64,000 bases of DNA, taken from assembly GCA_001724265.1 (NCBI GenBank), contig MEDY01000034.1, forward strand, positions 54,668-118,667, in the 5' to 3' direction. Of this stretch, positions 1 through 11,300 are shown one piece after another. The position numbers and the translations under genes are program-made. Below the pieces are notes generated by a model that saw only the letters and a program-made list of their open reading frames with translations, searched no databases and had not been told where the DNA came from. The number at the start of each line of letters is the position of its first letter. Position 1 is the first letter of the stretch. Origin of the DNA: Rhizaria sp. SCN 62-66. Taxonomy: Eukaryota; Rhizaria, unplaced.

Positions 1-1422
1 CGCCAGCTCCCACGCCGCCTGGTACTCGAGCCCGCTCTGCACGGGGCCCGCGTCCTGCGCCGCGCCGCCGCGATCCAGCCCGCTCTCGGCGCTGCCTTCA
101 GCCGGGTCCGCGCCGCCCGTCGCGGCGGCCACGGCGGCCGCGGCGGCCGCTGCGGCGGCTTCGGCGGCCCGACCGGGCGACAGGGACGCGGACGGGGACT
201 GCATGTGGCCCGCGTAGCCGCCAAACTGGCCCGGACCGCTACTGCCGGTGGCTCCGGACGCGGCGGCGGCCGCGGCGGCAGCTGCGGCGGCGTTGGCAGC
301 ATGGACCGACGCGGGGTTGTTGGGGTCGAGGTGCGGGTAGAGCATGCGCTGCTGGGCGGCGAACTGCTCCTGCTGCGCGACCGTGAGCCCCGATGCGGTC
401 ATTGACACGCCGTTGGAGTAGAACGAGCCGTCCTGTGCGGCGCTCAGCCCACCCGCGGCGGCGATCGAGGCCGCGGTGGCGGGGCCGAAGCACTCGAGTG
501 AGATTGTCAGGCGCAGCGCGGCGAGCGGCGACACCGCCGGGGGCTCCGCGCCCGCGGCCGCGGCAAGCTGCACGCTCTGCGCCGCCGTCTCGGTGATCAG
601 GCGCGTAATGGCGCCGTCGCCGCACTTGGCGGCCGCGCGCTGCAGCTCCGGGTTCGCCGCCGGGAGGACGGGGCAGATGGCGTCCGACACGCGCACCGGG
701 ACGGCGGCGCCCGCGCGGTCGGTCACAAACCACGGCGCGTGGAGCAGCGACGAGAAGTTTATAATTGCGGCGCCGATAAAGCTACAACATGTGGAGAAAC
801 AACAAATAGGATGCAGTTTAAGACGCGGGAGTTAAAGAACAAGAAAAAGAGTTCTTGGTGAAGCAAAGTAGTTGCAACTGTCCGTTCAAAGTTGTAGAGG
901 GCGGTAACGTACGTGTCATCGGAGCGGACCTGCGGCGCGTTGCCGTCAGCATTGTTGCGGATATCAGCAATACGGCGAAGACGCGAGGTGGGGTCACGGC
1001 CGGCGACGCTGGGGGCATCCCAGATTTGGATCAGCAAGGGGGTGCTGGCGAGGTTGCTCGCCAGAGCGGCCTCTGTCGTGGTGAATTCGCAGGCAAAAAA
1101 GCCGTTCATAACATCTGCATCGCCGGCATTGCTCACCTGTAAGTAGGTATAAAAGATGGTAGTGAGGCAGTGAGATACAGTGAGACTTGACGAAAGTAGA
1201 GGGCTTGAATATGAAACGAGGAGGCAGTGATCGCGCAGAGACGGGCGAGACGAAGGAACGTACGGGAACGGGAGGCCCCGAGATACTCTGCTTCTGAGAG
1301 TCAAAAAGTGGGTATGAAAAGCGACAGTAGACGTTATATGGCTCGCAGAAGCCATTGAGTCGACGCAAGTCGACAGTCACCCGAAAGTGACTCTCGACGT
1401 TGGGGTCAATGTCCACCGACAT
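1..1422 (-). CDS. CEP120: CEP120-like centriole assembly protein (C-terminus beyond window)
   Basis: CEP120 is a centriolar C2-domain and coiled-coil protein needed for centriole duplication and elongation and for cilia. Three exons are visible: 1264-1422, 913-1136 and 1-781. The introns 1137-1263 and 782-912 both begin GTACGT. Joined, they give 388 codons in one frame. The first two exons and the start of the third form a C2-type domain: VTVDLRRLNGF, CRFSYPLF, GPPVP, FFACEF, LLIQIWD, IGAAIINFSSLL. These follow the order of the late C2 domain in animal CEP120. Near the window edge, GLEYQAAWELA matches the start of the conserved CEP120 coiled coil. An Ala-rich linker lies between. The ATG at 1422 directly follows a T-rich tract plus CAG, so it may be a true start (the protein then lacks the N-terminal C2 domains) or sit just after a splice site. 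The family call is from remembered sequence similarity. Confidence 0.72.
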
Positions 1423-1784
1423 CTGCGCGAACAAAAAAGAGGCAGCACAAGGCACATATATAGAATTAGCAAGTATAAAAAGAAAAATATAGCTAAAACG
1501 TATCTTAGAATATAATAATCAAAAGACACTCTGAAATTATGGACATGCATGTCACAATCGACATATAAAATTTCAAAAGTTGTCTAACGGCTATGTCGCT
1601 GTGTGTGCGGCCGACCCCCACCGTCCACCACTTGCCGCTGTCAAGCACCAGTCAAACTCGTGTCACAAAGTTATAAGAGAAGCGATACCAAACCATAAAT
1701 AGAGTGTATGCAATAATTAACTATATAATCAAATAAATTAGTGTGCACTGTACACAAAATGCACCAATAAATATCTTCACAAAA
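1423..1784. other. AT-rich intergenic region
   Basis: This lies between the 5' end of the CEP120-like gene and the 3' end of the next minus-strand gene. It is AT-rich and contains no convincing coding frame. A further upstream CEP120 exon here cannot be excluded, but I see no C2-like reading frame. Confidence 0.5.
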
Positions 1785-4700
1785 TTACATGTCGAGCGAA
1801 ATCCCCCACGCAAAGGCTGCGTCGAGTTTCCTGCCCGACCGGAAAGAAGTCGCGTCAACCTCGACCATCGCGCTCATGCGCACACCAGGCGCAAACGACG
1901 CGGGCCCTGCGGTCACCACGGCTTGCGCCACGCCGGTCGTAGCGAGATTGCAGCCGATGACAAGGGCCGGAACCGCACCGGATGCCAACGTAGTGGCCGT
2001 GGGCACCTCGAGACGATTGCGCCAGGATTGCGACTGCGCTTGCGGCTGTTGCGCTGCCTTGATGGTTGATGTTGGCGATGCACGACTGAGCAGCGCAAGT
2101 GTCTCCCTGTGCTCGATCTCGGCAGCATCAGCCCTCAGCGCCCCCGCCCCGCTACTATGGCCGGCCCCCGTGGCGCGCGCCACCGCGCTCTGCACGCCCG
2201 CCTTGATCACAGAGAAAAAACCGGCGCCCGTGGCCGTGGCCGCGGCGCGCGCGGTAGGCGTGGACTCGAAGAACGCCTTGGCGATCTGGACCTCGTAGTC
2301 GGCAACGTAGCGACCCGCCTGTGCGACGCCGGAGCACGACTGCGCCTTTAGGTCCGCCACGCTCCTCGCGTCGTCCCGGCCATCGCGCGCCATGAGCTGC
2401 TGGCGCAGCGACTGCGGCGTCACTGGCACGGGCTCAGCGTTGGCGTTGGCGGTCGCGGCGTAAGGCGACGAGGCGGGGGCCGTCTCGCGCCACTCGAAGC
2501 CCGCAATGTCGGTCGGCCAGTCGCGCGCGTCGGCCACCACGCCCGCGCCGCCCAGCGCGCGGTAGCCCACCGCGCGCGCGCCGACGACGAGCCCCGGCGC
2601 GGCCTCGTGCGTCAGCAGCAGCTCGCTCACGTCGGACCGCAGCGCGCGCGAGTAGCGCACGTGCGTGCTGCCACCGCTGTGGAGGCTAGGACTGAGGCAG
2701 AATGTGCGCAAATCAGGCGACTGTGAGTCCTCATCAGTCAATGCCTGCTCATCCACGCTGCCGTTGGTGTCAGCCTCGGGCGACTGGACGCAGTTCGCGG
2801 CCCGTGCGCCGCCGCCGAGCGTGAGGTGGACCGAGGCGGCGTCGGCGACGAGCGTGGGAAACGCGGTGAGGAACCGCGCGACGCGTTGCGGCACCGGGAT
2901 CGGCTCGTCCGTGGGCGCCGCGACGCGCGCTGGCAGCAGGGGCGCGGCCGGCAGCGCCGACGCGTCGGGGGTGACCGTCAGCGCGTAGTGCGCCGAGAGC
3001 CGGTACGACACGGGGGCAGCGCTCGCGACGCTCGCAGGTACACTCGCAGACACAGTCGAAGGAACACTCGCACTGGAGTCAGCGCCAACAGTAACCTTGG
3101 GCGTGGCCGTCGCAATCGCCGGTAGCGCAGGCGGCGCCGAGAGGTATGACAGCACGGAGTCGACGGCGGCGACGGCCTTGGTGCGCCACCACACGCCCGT
3201 GGGCGGCGGCGGCGGCGGCGGCAGCGCCTGCACGAAAGGATGCCGCTCGAACGCGGGCACAAATGCAGTCATCAGCGCCTCCGTGGTGTCGAATTGCTCC
3301 GCCACGGCGCGGGCACTGGCCCCCGCGGCGACGGCCGCCGCGCGCGCCTGTGCCCGCTGCTGCAGCACAAGGCGCATGGTGTCATCGGCGGCGGCGTTGA
3401 GGTAGGCCTCGAGCAGCCCCGTGCGTTGCGCCGGCGCTGCGTAGTAGTCGCGGTAGAGCTCGCTGGGCGTCACTGCGGGCCGCGCCAGCCGCGTCATGTG
3501 CGCCGGGTGCGGCGCGTATGGTGACAGCCGCGAGAGCTCCGCGAGCTCCTCCCGCTCCTCGCGCGCCGCGGCCTCGGCGGCGGCGGCGGCGGCGGCGCGC
3601 TGGGCGGCGGCCACCGGGTCGACCGAGGCGTCGTCGCTGTGGTACTTGGACTCGAACGGGTACTTTGTGCGCAGTCTCTGCTCCTCTTCCCGGCGCAGCC
3701 GCTCCTGCTGCTGCTCCGCCGTCTCCGCAGCCCCACTGCCCTGAACTTGGGCGTGGCTGCGCTGGTGAGCCGAGGCCGCGCCGAGCTGCGGCACCGCGAG
3801 CGCGCGCGCGCCGTCCTGCAGCGGCGGCGGGATCGCGTCCAGACTCGCCACGGGCATCAGAACAAGCGCCCCGGCCGCCGTGGTCCCGCCGGCCGCCGCG
3901 GGCGGGTTCATCGGCGGCATCACCTGCGCCGGCCGCAGCAGCATCGTGCTGGAGCCCAACCTGCGCCCGTCGGGCAGCAGCACGGCGGTGCCCGCGGTGC
4001 CGGGCAGCGGCGGCGGCGGCAGACCCAGATTGAGGTCGGCGGTGAGCGCGTTGTCGAAGCCCAGAGTGGGGCCCTGGGGGAAGATGTACGTGTCGCGAAT
4101 AAAGCCCACGAGGTGAGACCGCGCCAGCTCCTCGATGCCGGGGGGCGCCTGCGAGTCGCGCGACCAGGGGAACGGGCGCCGGGAGGACGAGAACGATGTC
4201 TCGATCAGCGCCGCGAAGGGATCCCGCAGCGGGGCGATTTGCGGCACGGTCTGTGGCTTTGTAGACCCGGACTTAGCCTTCTCAGCAGCAGTGGCGGCAG
4301 CGGCAGTGGCTTCGGCGGCTTTGACCTCAGCGGGCGTGAGCTGGGGCTGCAAGTGCGCCTGGTAGAGCGACGAGGGGGCGACAGAGGCATGGTTTGCAGC
4401 GGACGCAACGACAGCTGTGTCTGTAGTCGCCGCAGGCGCAGCGTGAGCTAGCTGCTGCGGCTGCTGCGGCTGCTGTGGCAGTTGCGGTTGGCCAGCGAGC
4501 TTGAGCTTGTGCTGCTGCCACTCGAGCTCGCCCGCGCCGAGCCGCGGCAGCGACGGGTAGTCGATCACCACTACAGGCAGCACCGGCGCCGCGCTCGCGC
4601 TCGCACTCGCAGAGCTGGCGTTGGAGTCGCCGCCAACAGTCGCGCTGCCGCTGCCGCTGCCGCTGCCGCTGGGCGAGCGGAGCGCGGCGGAGAGCGCGGG

Positions 4701-5861
4701 CGGCGCCGTGAGGTCCAGCGGCGGCAGCGCGTACAGCGGGCGCGTCTCGGCCTCGGCGAGCTCCTGCCAGGACCGGAAGCGCTCGCCGTGCTTGGCGGGC
4801 CACGCGGCAGCGCGCGCGGTGTCGGTCCCCGCGGCGAGAAAGGCTCGCACGCGCGACAGCGCGGAGGCCGTGAGCGCGCGCAGGGGCGCCGCGGCGTCGG
4901 GACCCGCGCACAACAGCGCGCGGGCCTGCAGCGTAACTGTCGGCGCGGGGTGTGGCGCGGGCGGCAGCGTCAAGGGCGCGGTCGTCTGAGCGGCGCCCGG
5001 GGCGGATGTGTTGCTCGCGTCTGTGGCGGCGGCGCCGCCGCTGGAGCTGCCGGTGAAGGGCATGAGGGGGGCGATGCGGGCCAGCGTCGCGGACAGCGCG
5101 GCTGGGTCGTGGTAGGGCTTCAGTGGGGCGCCGCTGCAGTCGCTCACAGCAAGGTTGTGATCCGCCCCGTGCAAGAGGGAAGAGTCTGACTGGGTGAGCT
5201 CTGTGAGTCGCGCGACGGACGCGGCTGCGGCGGCCGTGATGCGGCTCGCGGGGGCGTCCGGCGCACGCTGGCACAGCTCCGCGGGCGGCGTGGACACCGT
5301 GGCAGAAAATGCAAGCGTGGGCGTGCGGTACGATATCGTGGCGGCCGTGGGTGCGAGCGCCGCGGGGAGGTAGCAGGCGGGAAACGCTGTCGCTGATGCA
5401 GCAGGGTGCGCGTACTCGCTGTGAGGCAGCGACGCATCGAGAGAGTACAGCGAGACAGCAAGGGACGCGGGCGCAGCGTTATTGTCGCTGAAATCGGTGG
5501 GTCTCGCGGGCGGAAGCAGAGCGCATGAGTCCGCGGTGGGGTCCGCGAGTTGGGGATAAAGGCGAGTGGCGAGGAGGGCAGAAGGCCGCGACTCGTCTGC
5601 ATGGGGGTATAATACGAAATATAACAACATTATTTGAGTGTGAGCTTCTGCATTGGAATCATTGTAGACTCGTGTGTGCTTTTGAAAAGAAAAATTTGTT
5701 GGGGAGCTCTTTGGAATTCAGTACGTACCGAAAGAAGTGAAGGTTGGTGCGCCTGTGGTCGAGTGCCAAGTGTTTGACTCTAAACGAGTGTGGTTAACAT
5801 CGGGCAGTGCCATGTGCACAGCAGTATTCCTTCCAGAAGAAGGAATTGCTGGAGTGCTCAT
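1785..5861 (-). CDS. Large Ala/Pro-rich protein of unknown function with beta-barrel-like C-terminus
   Basis: There are two exons, 5729-5861 and 1785-5596. The intron 5597-5728 begins GTACGTACTG and ends CATGCAG. The phases match exactly (133 nt, then 3812 nt), giving 1314 residues and a TAA stop. The spliced N-terminus starts MSTPAIPSSGRN and runs on as TSF-DESRP across the junction. Long Ala/Ser/Pro-rich and Gln-rich spacers separate better-ordered blocks such as FIRDTYIFPQGPTLGFDNAL. The last 70 residues alternate polar and hydrophobic positions and end AFAWGISLDM. That loosely resembles the C-terminal beta-signal of mitochondrial or plastid outer-membrane barrels. I do not recognise the family. 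An outer-membrane barrel or lipid-transfer role is only a guess from the C-terminus. Confidence 0.7.
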
Positions 5862-6325
5862 CTTGATCTGCTATGATTTGCTTGCTAACGGAACACCCAA
5901 GCCAATCAGGACAACTTCGTCCAGCTGCTTATCACTCCGACTCGAGGGCCTTGCACAGGTCGAAGTAATCCTTTTAGTCGAGCTGAAAATTGGCCAGCAG
6001 CTGCTGGCGCACACAGACGAATCTCTCCGGGAGGGGGGGCGAGGTGGTCCATTTTCGCCCGCTTGTTTCCGGCATGTTCGCCGTTTCCTTCAATGCACGG
6101 TATCATTTTTTCGATAATACTATGCTGCGAACCTTATGTTTTATGAATCTTAGTCCGATCCAACTTGTGTGTGTGGCGCTACAATCGATGCCGGACTTGC
6201 TCCGTGACCAGTCATGAGAGGAGCCTTCGAAATGTTTACTAACAGGCGGCTTTGATTCTACTATGCGCCCTCAAGATTATAAGCTCACGCACAATACTGC
6301 CCATATCTTGTTTTATGCCAGAAAT
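5862..6325. other. Divergent intergenic region
   Basis: This separates two divergent genes and presumably carries both promoters. An upstream ATG at 6263 is in frame with the lyase start at 6326. The stretch between them has poor codon bias and ends in a T-rich tract plus CAG at 6321. I see no conserved promoter box. Confidence 0.5.
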
Positions 6326-7936
6326 ATGTCGTCTCTTGTGGAGAGTCTTGTCAAGACGTTGACCAGGACCGACGGTGTCTCAGTCACCCTGAACGCACTC
6401 GCTCTCTATGGCATCTACAAGCTCGCCAAGAAGGCCGCTTCCAAGCTCACCCTCAAGAACCTCATGTCCGCCATCCCTGGCGCTCAGGCTGCCGTGACTG
6501 CCGAGCTTGAGAAAGAGGTCACCAAGGCTGTGACCGACATGTTCACCCCCCTCGTGCCTGAGGACCAGGTGATGCACAAGATGCCCGAGAAGACCGGCAA
6601 CTTCGACACCCTTCTCGCCCAGATGAAGGAGTTCGGCACCAAGAACGCGCAGCCCGACGGAAAGCACTTTGCCTACATGTACACCACGCAGCGTGCCGAG
6701 TTCAGCGAGTTCATGAACAAGGTCTTCGCCCTTTTCGCCAGCGCCAACGCACTCAACCCCACCGCGTTCCCTGCCCTGCGTAAGTTCGAGGTCGACGTCA
6801 CCAAGATGGCTGCGAACCTCTTCAACTGCCCCTCCGCTGTCGGCACCATGACTTCCGGCGGCACGGAGAGCATTATCTGCGCGATCAAGACCTACCGCGA
6901 CTCTGCGCGCGAGAAGTGGTCCCACATCACCAAGCCCGAAGTCGTGATCCCTGTCACGGGCCACGTGGCGTTCCCTAAGGCCGGCGCCATCCTCGACGTC
7001 ACGTTCCGCTTTATCCAACTCAAGGAGGACATGACCGTGGACATGAAGGCCTACGCCGCGGCGATCAACGACAACACGATCCTGCTCGTCGGCTCGGCCC
7101 CGCAGTATCCGCACGGCATCGTCGACCCCATTGAGGCCATCACCGCGCTCGCCGCCTCGGCCGTCAAGGGCCGCACTCTGCCCGTCCACGTTGACGCCTG
7201 CATCGGCGGCTTTGTTCTCCCGTTCGTCGAGCGCCTCGGCTACCCCGTGCCGCTGTGGGATTTCCGCGTGCCCGGCGTCACGTCGATCTCGGCCGACCTG
7301 CACAAGTACGGCTACTCCGCCAAGGGCGCGTCCACGCTGCTCTTCCGCTCGCGCGAGCTGCGCAAGTTTCAGTTCTGGGCCTTTACCCGCTGGCCCGGAG
7401 GCCTTTTCGTCTCCCCGTCGCTGCTCGGCACCCGCGGCGGCGGCGCCATCGCGTCTGCGTGGGCAGCGCTCGTCGGCCTCGGCATCCAGGGCTTCACCGA
7501 GCTCACCAAGATCACCATGGACACGCGCGACAGTATCATCGCCCACGTCGCCAAGAACAAGCACATCCAGCTCCTCGGCACGCCGCACGGCAGCATCGTC
7601 GCCTTCCGGTCGGTGAACCCGCAGCTTAACATCCTGAGCGTTGCCGACCACATGGGCACCAAGGGTTGGGGCATGGAGCGCCAAATGCACCCCGACTGCA
7701 TCCACATGACGCTCATGCCCGCGCACGCCGCCAAGTGGCAGCAGCTTGTCGCCGACCTGGACGAGTCCGTGGAGCACGTGCTCGCGCATCCGGAGCTCGC
7801 TAAGACCGGCTCCGCGGCCATGTACGGCATGGTCGCCAAGATCCCCAGCGACACCATCGTCGAGGACTTCCTCATCGAGTTCGAATCCCAGGTCTTCGAC
7901 GCCGACAAGTACCACGCCGCTGCGCCCCCCGCGTAA
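6326..7936 (+). CDS. SGPL1: Sphingosine-1-phosphate lyase (PLP-dependent)
   Basis: This enzyme cleaves phosphorylated sphingoid bases to a fatty aldehyde and phosphoethanolamine, the exit step of sphingolipid breakdown, normally at the ER membrane. The single exon gives 536 residues. Family motifs are clear: TSGGTESIICAIKTYR, HVDACIGGFVLPF (with the PLP-binding aspartate) and ADLHKYGYSAKGAS. The lysine of HKYG (K327) is the expected Schiff-base residue. An N-terminal hydrophobic stretch, VTLNALALYGIY, fits a membrane anchor. I chose the ATG at 6326 because good codon bias starts there; an in-frame ATG at 6263 would add 21 residues. The length is close to the animal and yeast enzymes. The gene ends in TAA. 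Confidence 0.95.
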   Translation: MSSLVESLVKTLTRTDGVSVTLNALALYGIYKLAKKAASKLTLKNLMSAIPGAQAAVTAELEKEVTKAVTDMFTPLVPEDQVMHKMPEKTGNFDTLLAQMKEFGTKNAQPDGKHFAYMYTTQRAEFSEFMNKVFALFASANALNPTAFPALRKFEVDVTKMAANLFNCPSAVGTMTSGGTESIICAIKTYRDSAREKWSHITKPEVVIPVTGHVAFPKAGAILDVTFRFIQLKEDMTVDMKAYAAAINDNTILLVGSAPQYPHGIVDPIEAITALAASAVKGRTLPVHVDACIGGFVLPFVERLGYPVPLWDFRVPGVTSISADLHKYGYSAKGASTLLFRSRELRKFQFWAFTRWPGGLFVSPSLLGTRGGGAIASAWAALVGLGIQGFTELTKITMDTRDSIIAHVAKNKHIQLLGTPHGSIVAFRSVNPQLNILSVADHMGTKGWGMERQMHPDCIHMTLMPAHAAKWQQLVADLDESVEHVLAHPELAKTGSAAMYGMVAKIPSDTIVEDFLIEFESQVFDADKYHAAAPPA

Positions 7937-8334
7937 GGGTCTTGCCGGGTGCATGCTGTGGGCTGTGAAAAGGAGGGAGTAGTCATTTTTGTGTATCGTT
8001 TGAAGTTGCTGACAGCGCGCTACGGTGCACGTCTGAGGTGGCAGCCGATGAGTGCGGCGTAATCCCGCAGTCTCTCGTAATTGGTATGATTAATGTGATT
8101 TATAACAATGGATGTGGGTTTGAAAACATTTCTACGTGCTGCTTTTGTGAAGGAGATCTTGCGCTACTGAGCTGTCTACAACAAGATTCGCGACAGAAAC
8201 GTTTAAAACACCATTAGTCAATAAAATAATATGAAGTACTGCAATCAATGATCGAGATAAATAAATTCAAGTGTGTATTGTGGTCACTGTGGAAAACTAT
8301 GGTAACATATGATAAATATTATTGTCTGTAGTGA
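7937..8334. other. Convergent 3' intergenic region
   Basis: AT-rich DNA lies between the 3' ends of two convergent genes. It presumably holds both 3' UTRs and polyadenylation sites. I see no gene or structured repeat. Confidence 0.5.
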
Positions 8335-11300
8335 TTATTGAGTGTCACTGTCCTGTTGGTGGCTATTTTGATACTTCATCTTGACCTCCGCGCGTCGGGC
8401 TTTACGCTCATCGCGTGTCTTGGCCTTCTTATCCTCCAGTGCACGCGAACGCAGTTCATCAATCACAGTAAAGGGAACATACATTTCACTCGAAGCAGTT
8501 GCCGCTCGTGCAGCTGGGAGACCAAGCTCGCGTAGCGTCACTGTGGCGTCGGTATGGAACTGCTGCATCACATCTCCAAAAAACGGCTTAGCATCACTGT
8601 TCAAGTGCAGCGACTGCAAGCATCCGTGCGTTGTGTCGAACGCTGAGGCGAAGTCGGGGTAGAGCAGTGCGGCCGCCGTGGGGTCGGAGAAACGCAACGC
8701 AACATCACTCGAGTTGCGAGCTTGCTTGGCGGCAGTGATTAAGTCAGTGTTACTCGCAGTCTACATTGTAGCAAGAGGAACATAACACGGAATGTGCGCC
8801 TAACAGCTCTGCACACCACTGCCATTCACCGCACTGTTAGCAGCGGCGACACGCATCGGTGCGATAACAGTCGAGAACTCGCGACGAGTAGTCTTTATGT
8901 TGTTCTGCACACCGCCAGTGGTACTAGAGCGACCAATGCTGGCGATCTTGCCGCTACCAGCAAACCACTGCTTGCTGGCGCCACCAGTCTTTAAGTCACC
9001 CGCATTTGCGTTGTCGCGACTCGTCTTATTGTCGCTGCCTGCCTTGTTATTGTTAGGCGCTACGGTCACATTGGCACCAGCAGCAGTGGCGTCAGCAGCA
9101 CTCGCAGTAACAGCAGCGGCAGCGGCGGCGGCGGCGCGGTCGGCGGCCTCCCTGTCACGGCGGTTCAGCCGCGAGCCTTGCACGCGCTTCGCTGTGGCGT
9201 CAATCGCCGCGCTTGCAGTTGCAGCGCACTTGTACGAAGTGTCCAAGGCATCACCTGCGGCAATGATTGACAGCTCGGACTGCAGCGACGCAGGGCGGAG
9301 GAATGCGGAAGCAGCACGGATACGACGCTTGTTCTCCGCGGCAGCAGCAGCAGCGGCGGCGGCTGAGAGGGGGGCTGGTGGGGGGAGCGCCGCGGCAGCA
9401 GCGGCTCCGGGGCGCAGCGGAGCGCGAGCAAACGCGGGCAACTGTGCAACAACAGGAGGTGCGACGGCGCCCGCAGCGGCGTTTGCGGCGCTAGCACTGT
9501 TGATCGCGGCTTGCGCGCGCGCCTCTGCGTACCGCGCCAGGGGCTGCGACGCGAACATGAGCGTGGAGACCATGGGCGTCCGCTGCGGCCACATCCAGTG
9601 CGCCACGCGCACGCCGCGGAGCACCACCGGCGGCGCGTCGGGCGCGACGAAGCGGCGCACGCGGCGCGGAACTGCGTCGTAGAAGGCCTTGGCAGACTCG
9701 AGGCCCTGTTGAGTGCGCTGCAGCAGGACGCGCGCGGTGTTGAGCGACGCGGTGAGAGAGCGGCGCGGGGCGGGGGGCCAAGAAGTGACCGCGGCAGCGG
9801 CGGGGGTGTAAGGCGCCAAGGGCGCGGGCAGCGAAGACTGAACGAGTGCGGCAGCAGACGCGGCGTCGGGCGTTGACGAGAGCACAGCAGAGCAGTGGGC
9901 AAGGAAAGCAGCATCTGCAGTGAGCACGTTGTCGACATCAGACAGCTCCTTCAGGCTCTCTGTGATGCGGGACTGGGTCGTGTACAGCAGTCGCTTCAGG
10001 CCTGTGGCAAGGTCAGAGCCGCGGATCGATAACGTGCCACTGGTTGACTGACGCAAATGGCCGAACAGCGGAGCGATTGCGTGGATGATGCCGTCCTGCA
10101 GCACCAAGTCAGGCGCATGCGCGGTGCCGCAACGAATCTGGAGCTCGCGAGGCACGCCGATGTGCGGCTGTAGCGACGGGCCACCACGACCGCCAGCATG
10201 AGAGTTGCTGGTGTTGTTCTCAGCAAACTCAGTGTTTGCACGAATGTGACTGTCGAGCAAAAGCGCGAGCGCAGTGTGCATCTTGAGTTGCGCAGTACCA
10301 ACGCGATCGCCAGTTACATCAACACGAACAACCGCGTTGGAGCCGTTGTTGGTGTTAGAAACACCAGCAGTGCTCCCATTGTTCCCGTTCTGACCGAAGG
10401 CGGACGGCGCTAAGCCTGCCTGCTGCAGAGTCAGATACTGCACAACGCCTTCCTCGAGAGACTGTTGCGGCAGCGACTTGGCGACAAAGTCCAATGTGTC
10501 CTCAGTCGCACCGCCCGCGGCCGCCACAGCTTCAGCAGCCTCCGCAGCCTCGGCCGCAATCTCAGCGTCGGACTGCACCGGGGGCGCAAAGAACCTGCTT
10601 CCCCCGCGCGCACCGCCGCGCGCGCCACCGAAGCGCGGAGGGGGTGCGCAGGCGGCCGCGTGCGCCGCGAGCACGGTGGCGCGCGTGGAGATCATGTGCG
10701 ACAACAGCTGCGTGGCAGCGGCGGGGAGCGGCACGCGGTGCAGCAGCTCCAGGGCGAGGTGCAGCATGCGGCTGTCGGGCTGCGGCAGCCGGATGGGCAG
10801 GCGCGACAGCAACTCGCTCGTGGAAAACGGCGCGTTATTGCGATTTGCGGAGCTGGTCGAGAAGTGCAGCAAAGGGGCCGCGGCGTCGCTCTCAGCGCTA
10901 GTGGACTTGCCGGTCGTGTTGAAGCCGAGCCTGGAGATGACTTTGTCCATCGCGCCCGCAAGCGTCACGGTTGGCGCGGCGCTGATCGGACTCGCAGCAG
11001 CAGACTCAGAGCCAGCGTCGTCGCTCCCGGGAAGAATGCTGGCCGCCACAACCGGCTTCTGCTGGTCACGGGACGAGGGACCATGGGCGAGCGCAGCGGC
11101 CGCGGCAGCCCAGTACATCCGCATCACGCCCTGCCACTCGCGCAGCACGAGGCGCGTGACGACGGCGTCGGCGTGCGGCGCGTACAGCGGGGGCAGGAAC
11201 ATCTCGTGGCTCTCGCCGCGCCACACGGCGTCCATCATCGCAGTGTTCTCGTCAACAGCAACGCCGGCACGGGAAGCGAGAGAGGCACAGCGCATCACCG

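Noticed and set aside
6380-7954. A 524-codon minus-strand frame opposite the sphingosine-1-phosphate lyase
   Set aside because: The plus strand encodes an unmistakable enzyme with all PLP motifs; the antisense frame is a by-product of codon bias.
8335-8760. A separate small minus-strand gene after the PPR-like gene
   Set aside because: It has no in-frame ATG near its start and is in the same frame as the upstream gene through two TAG codons.
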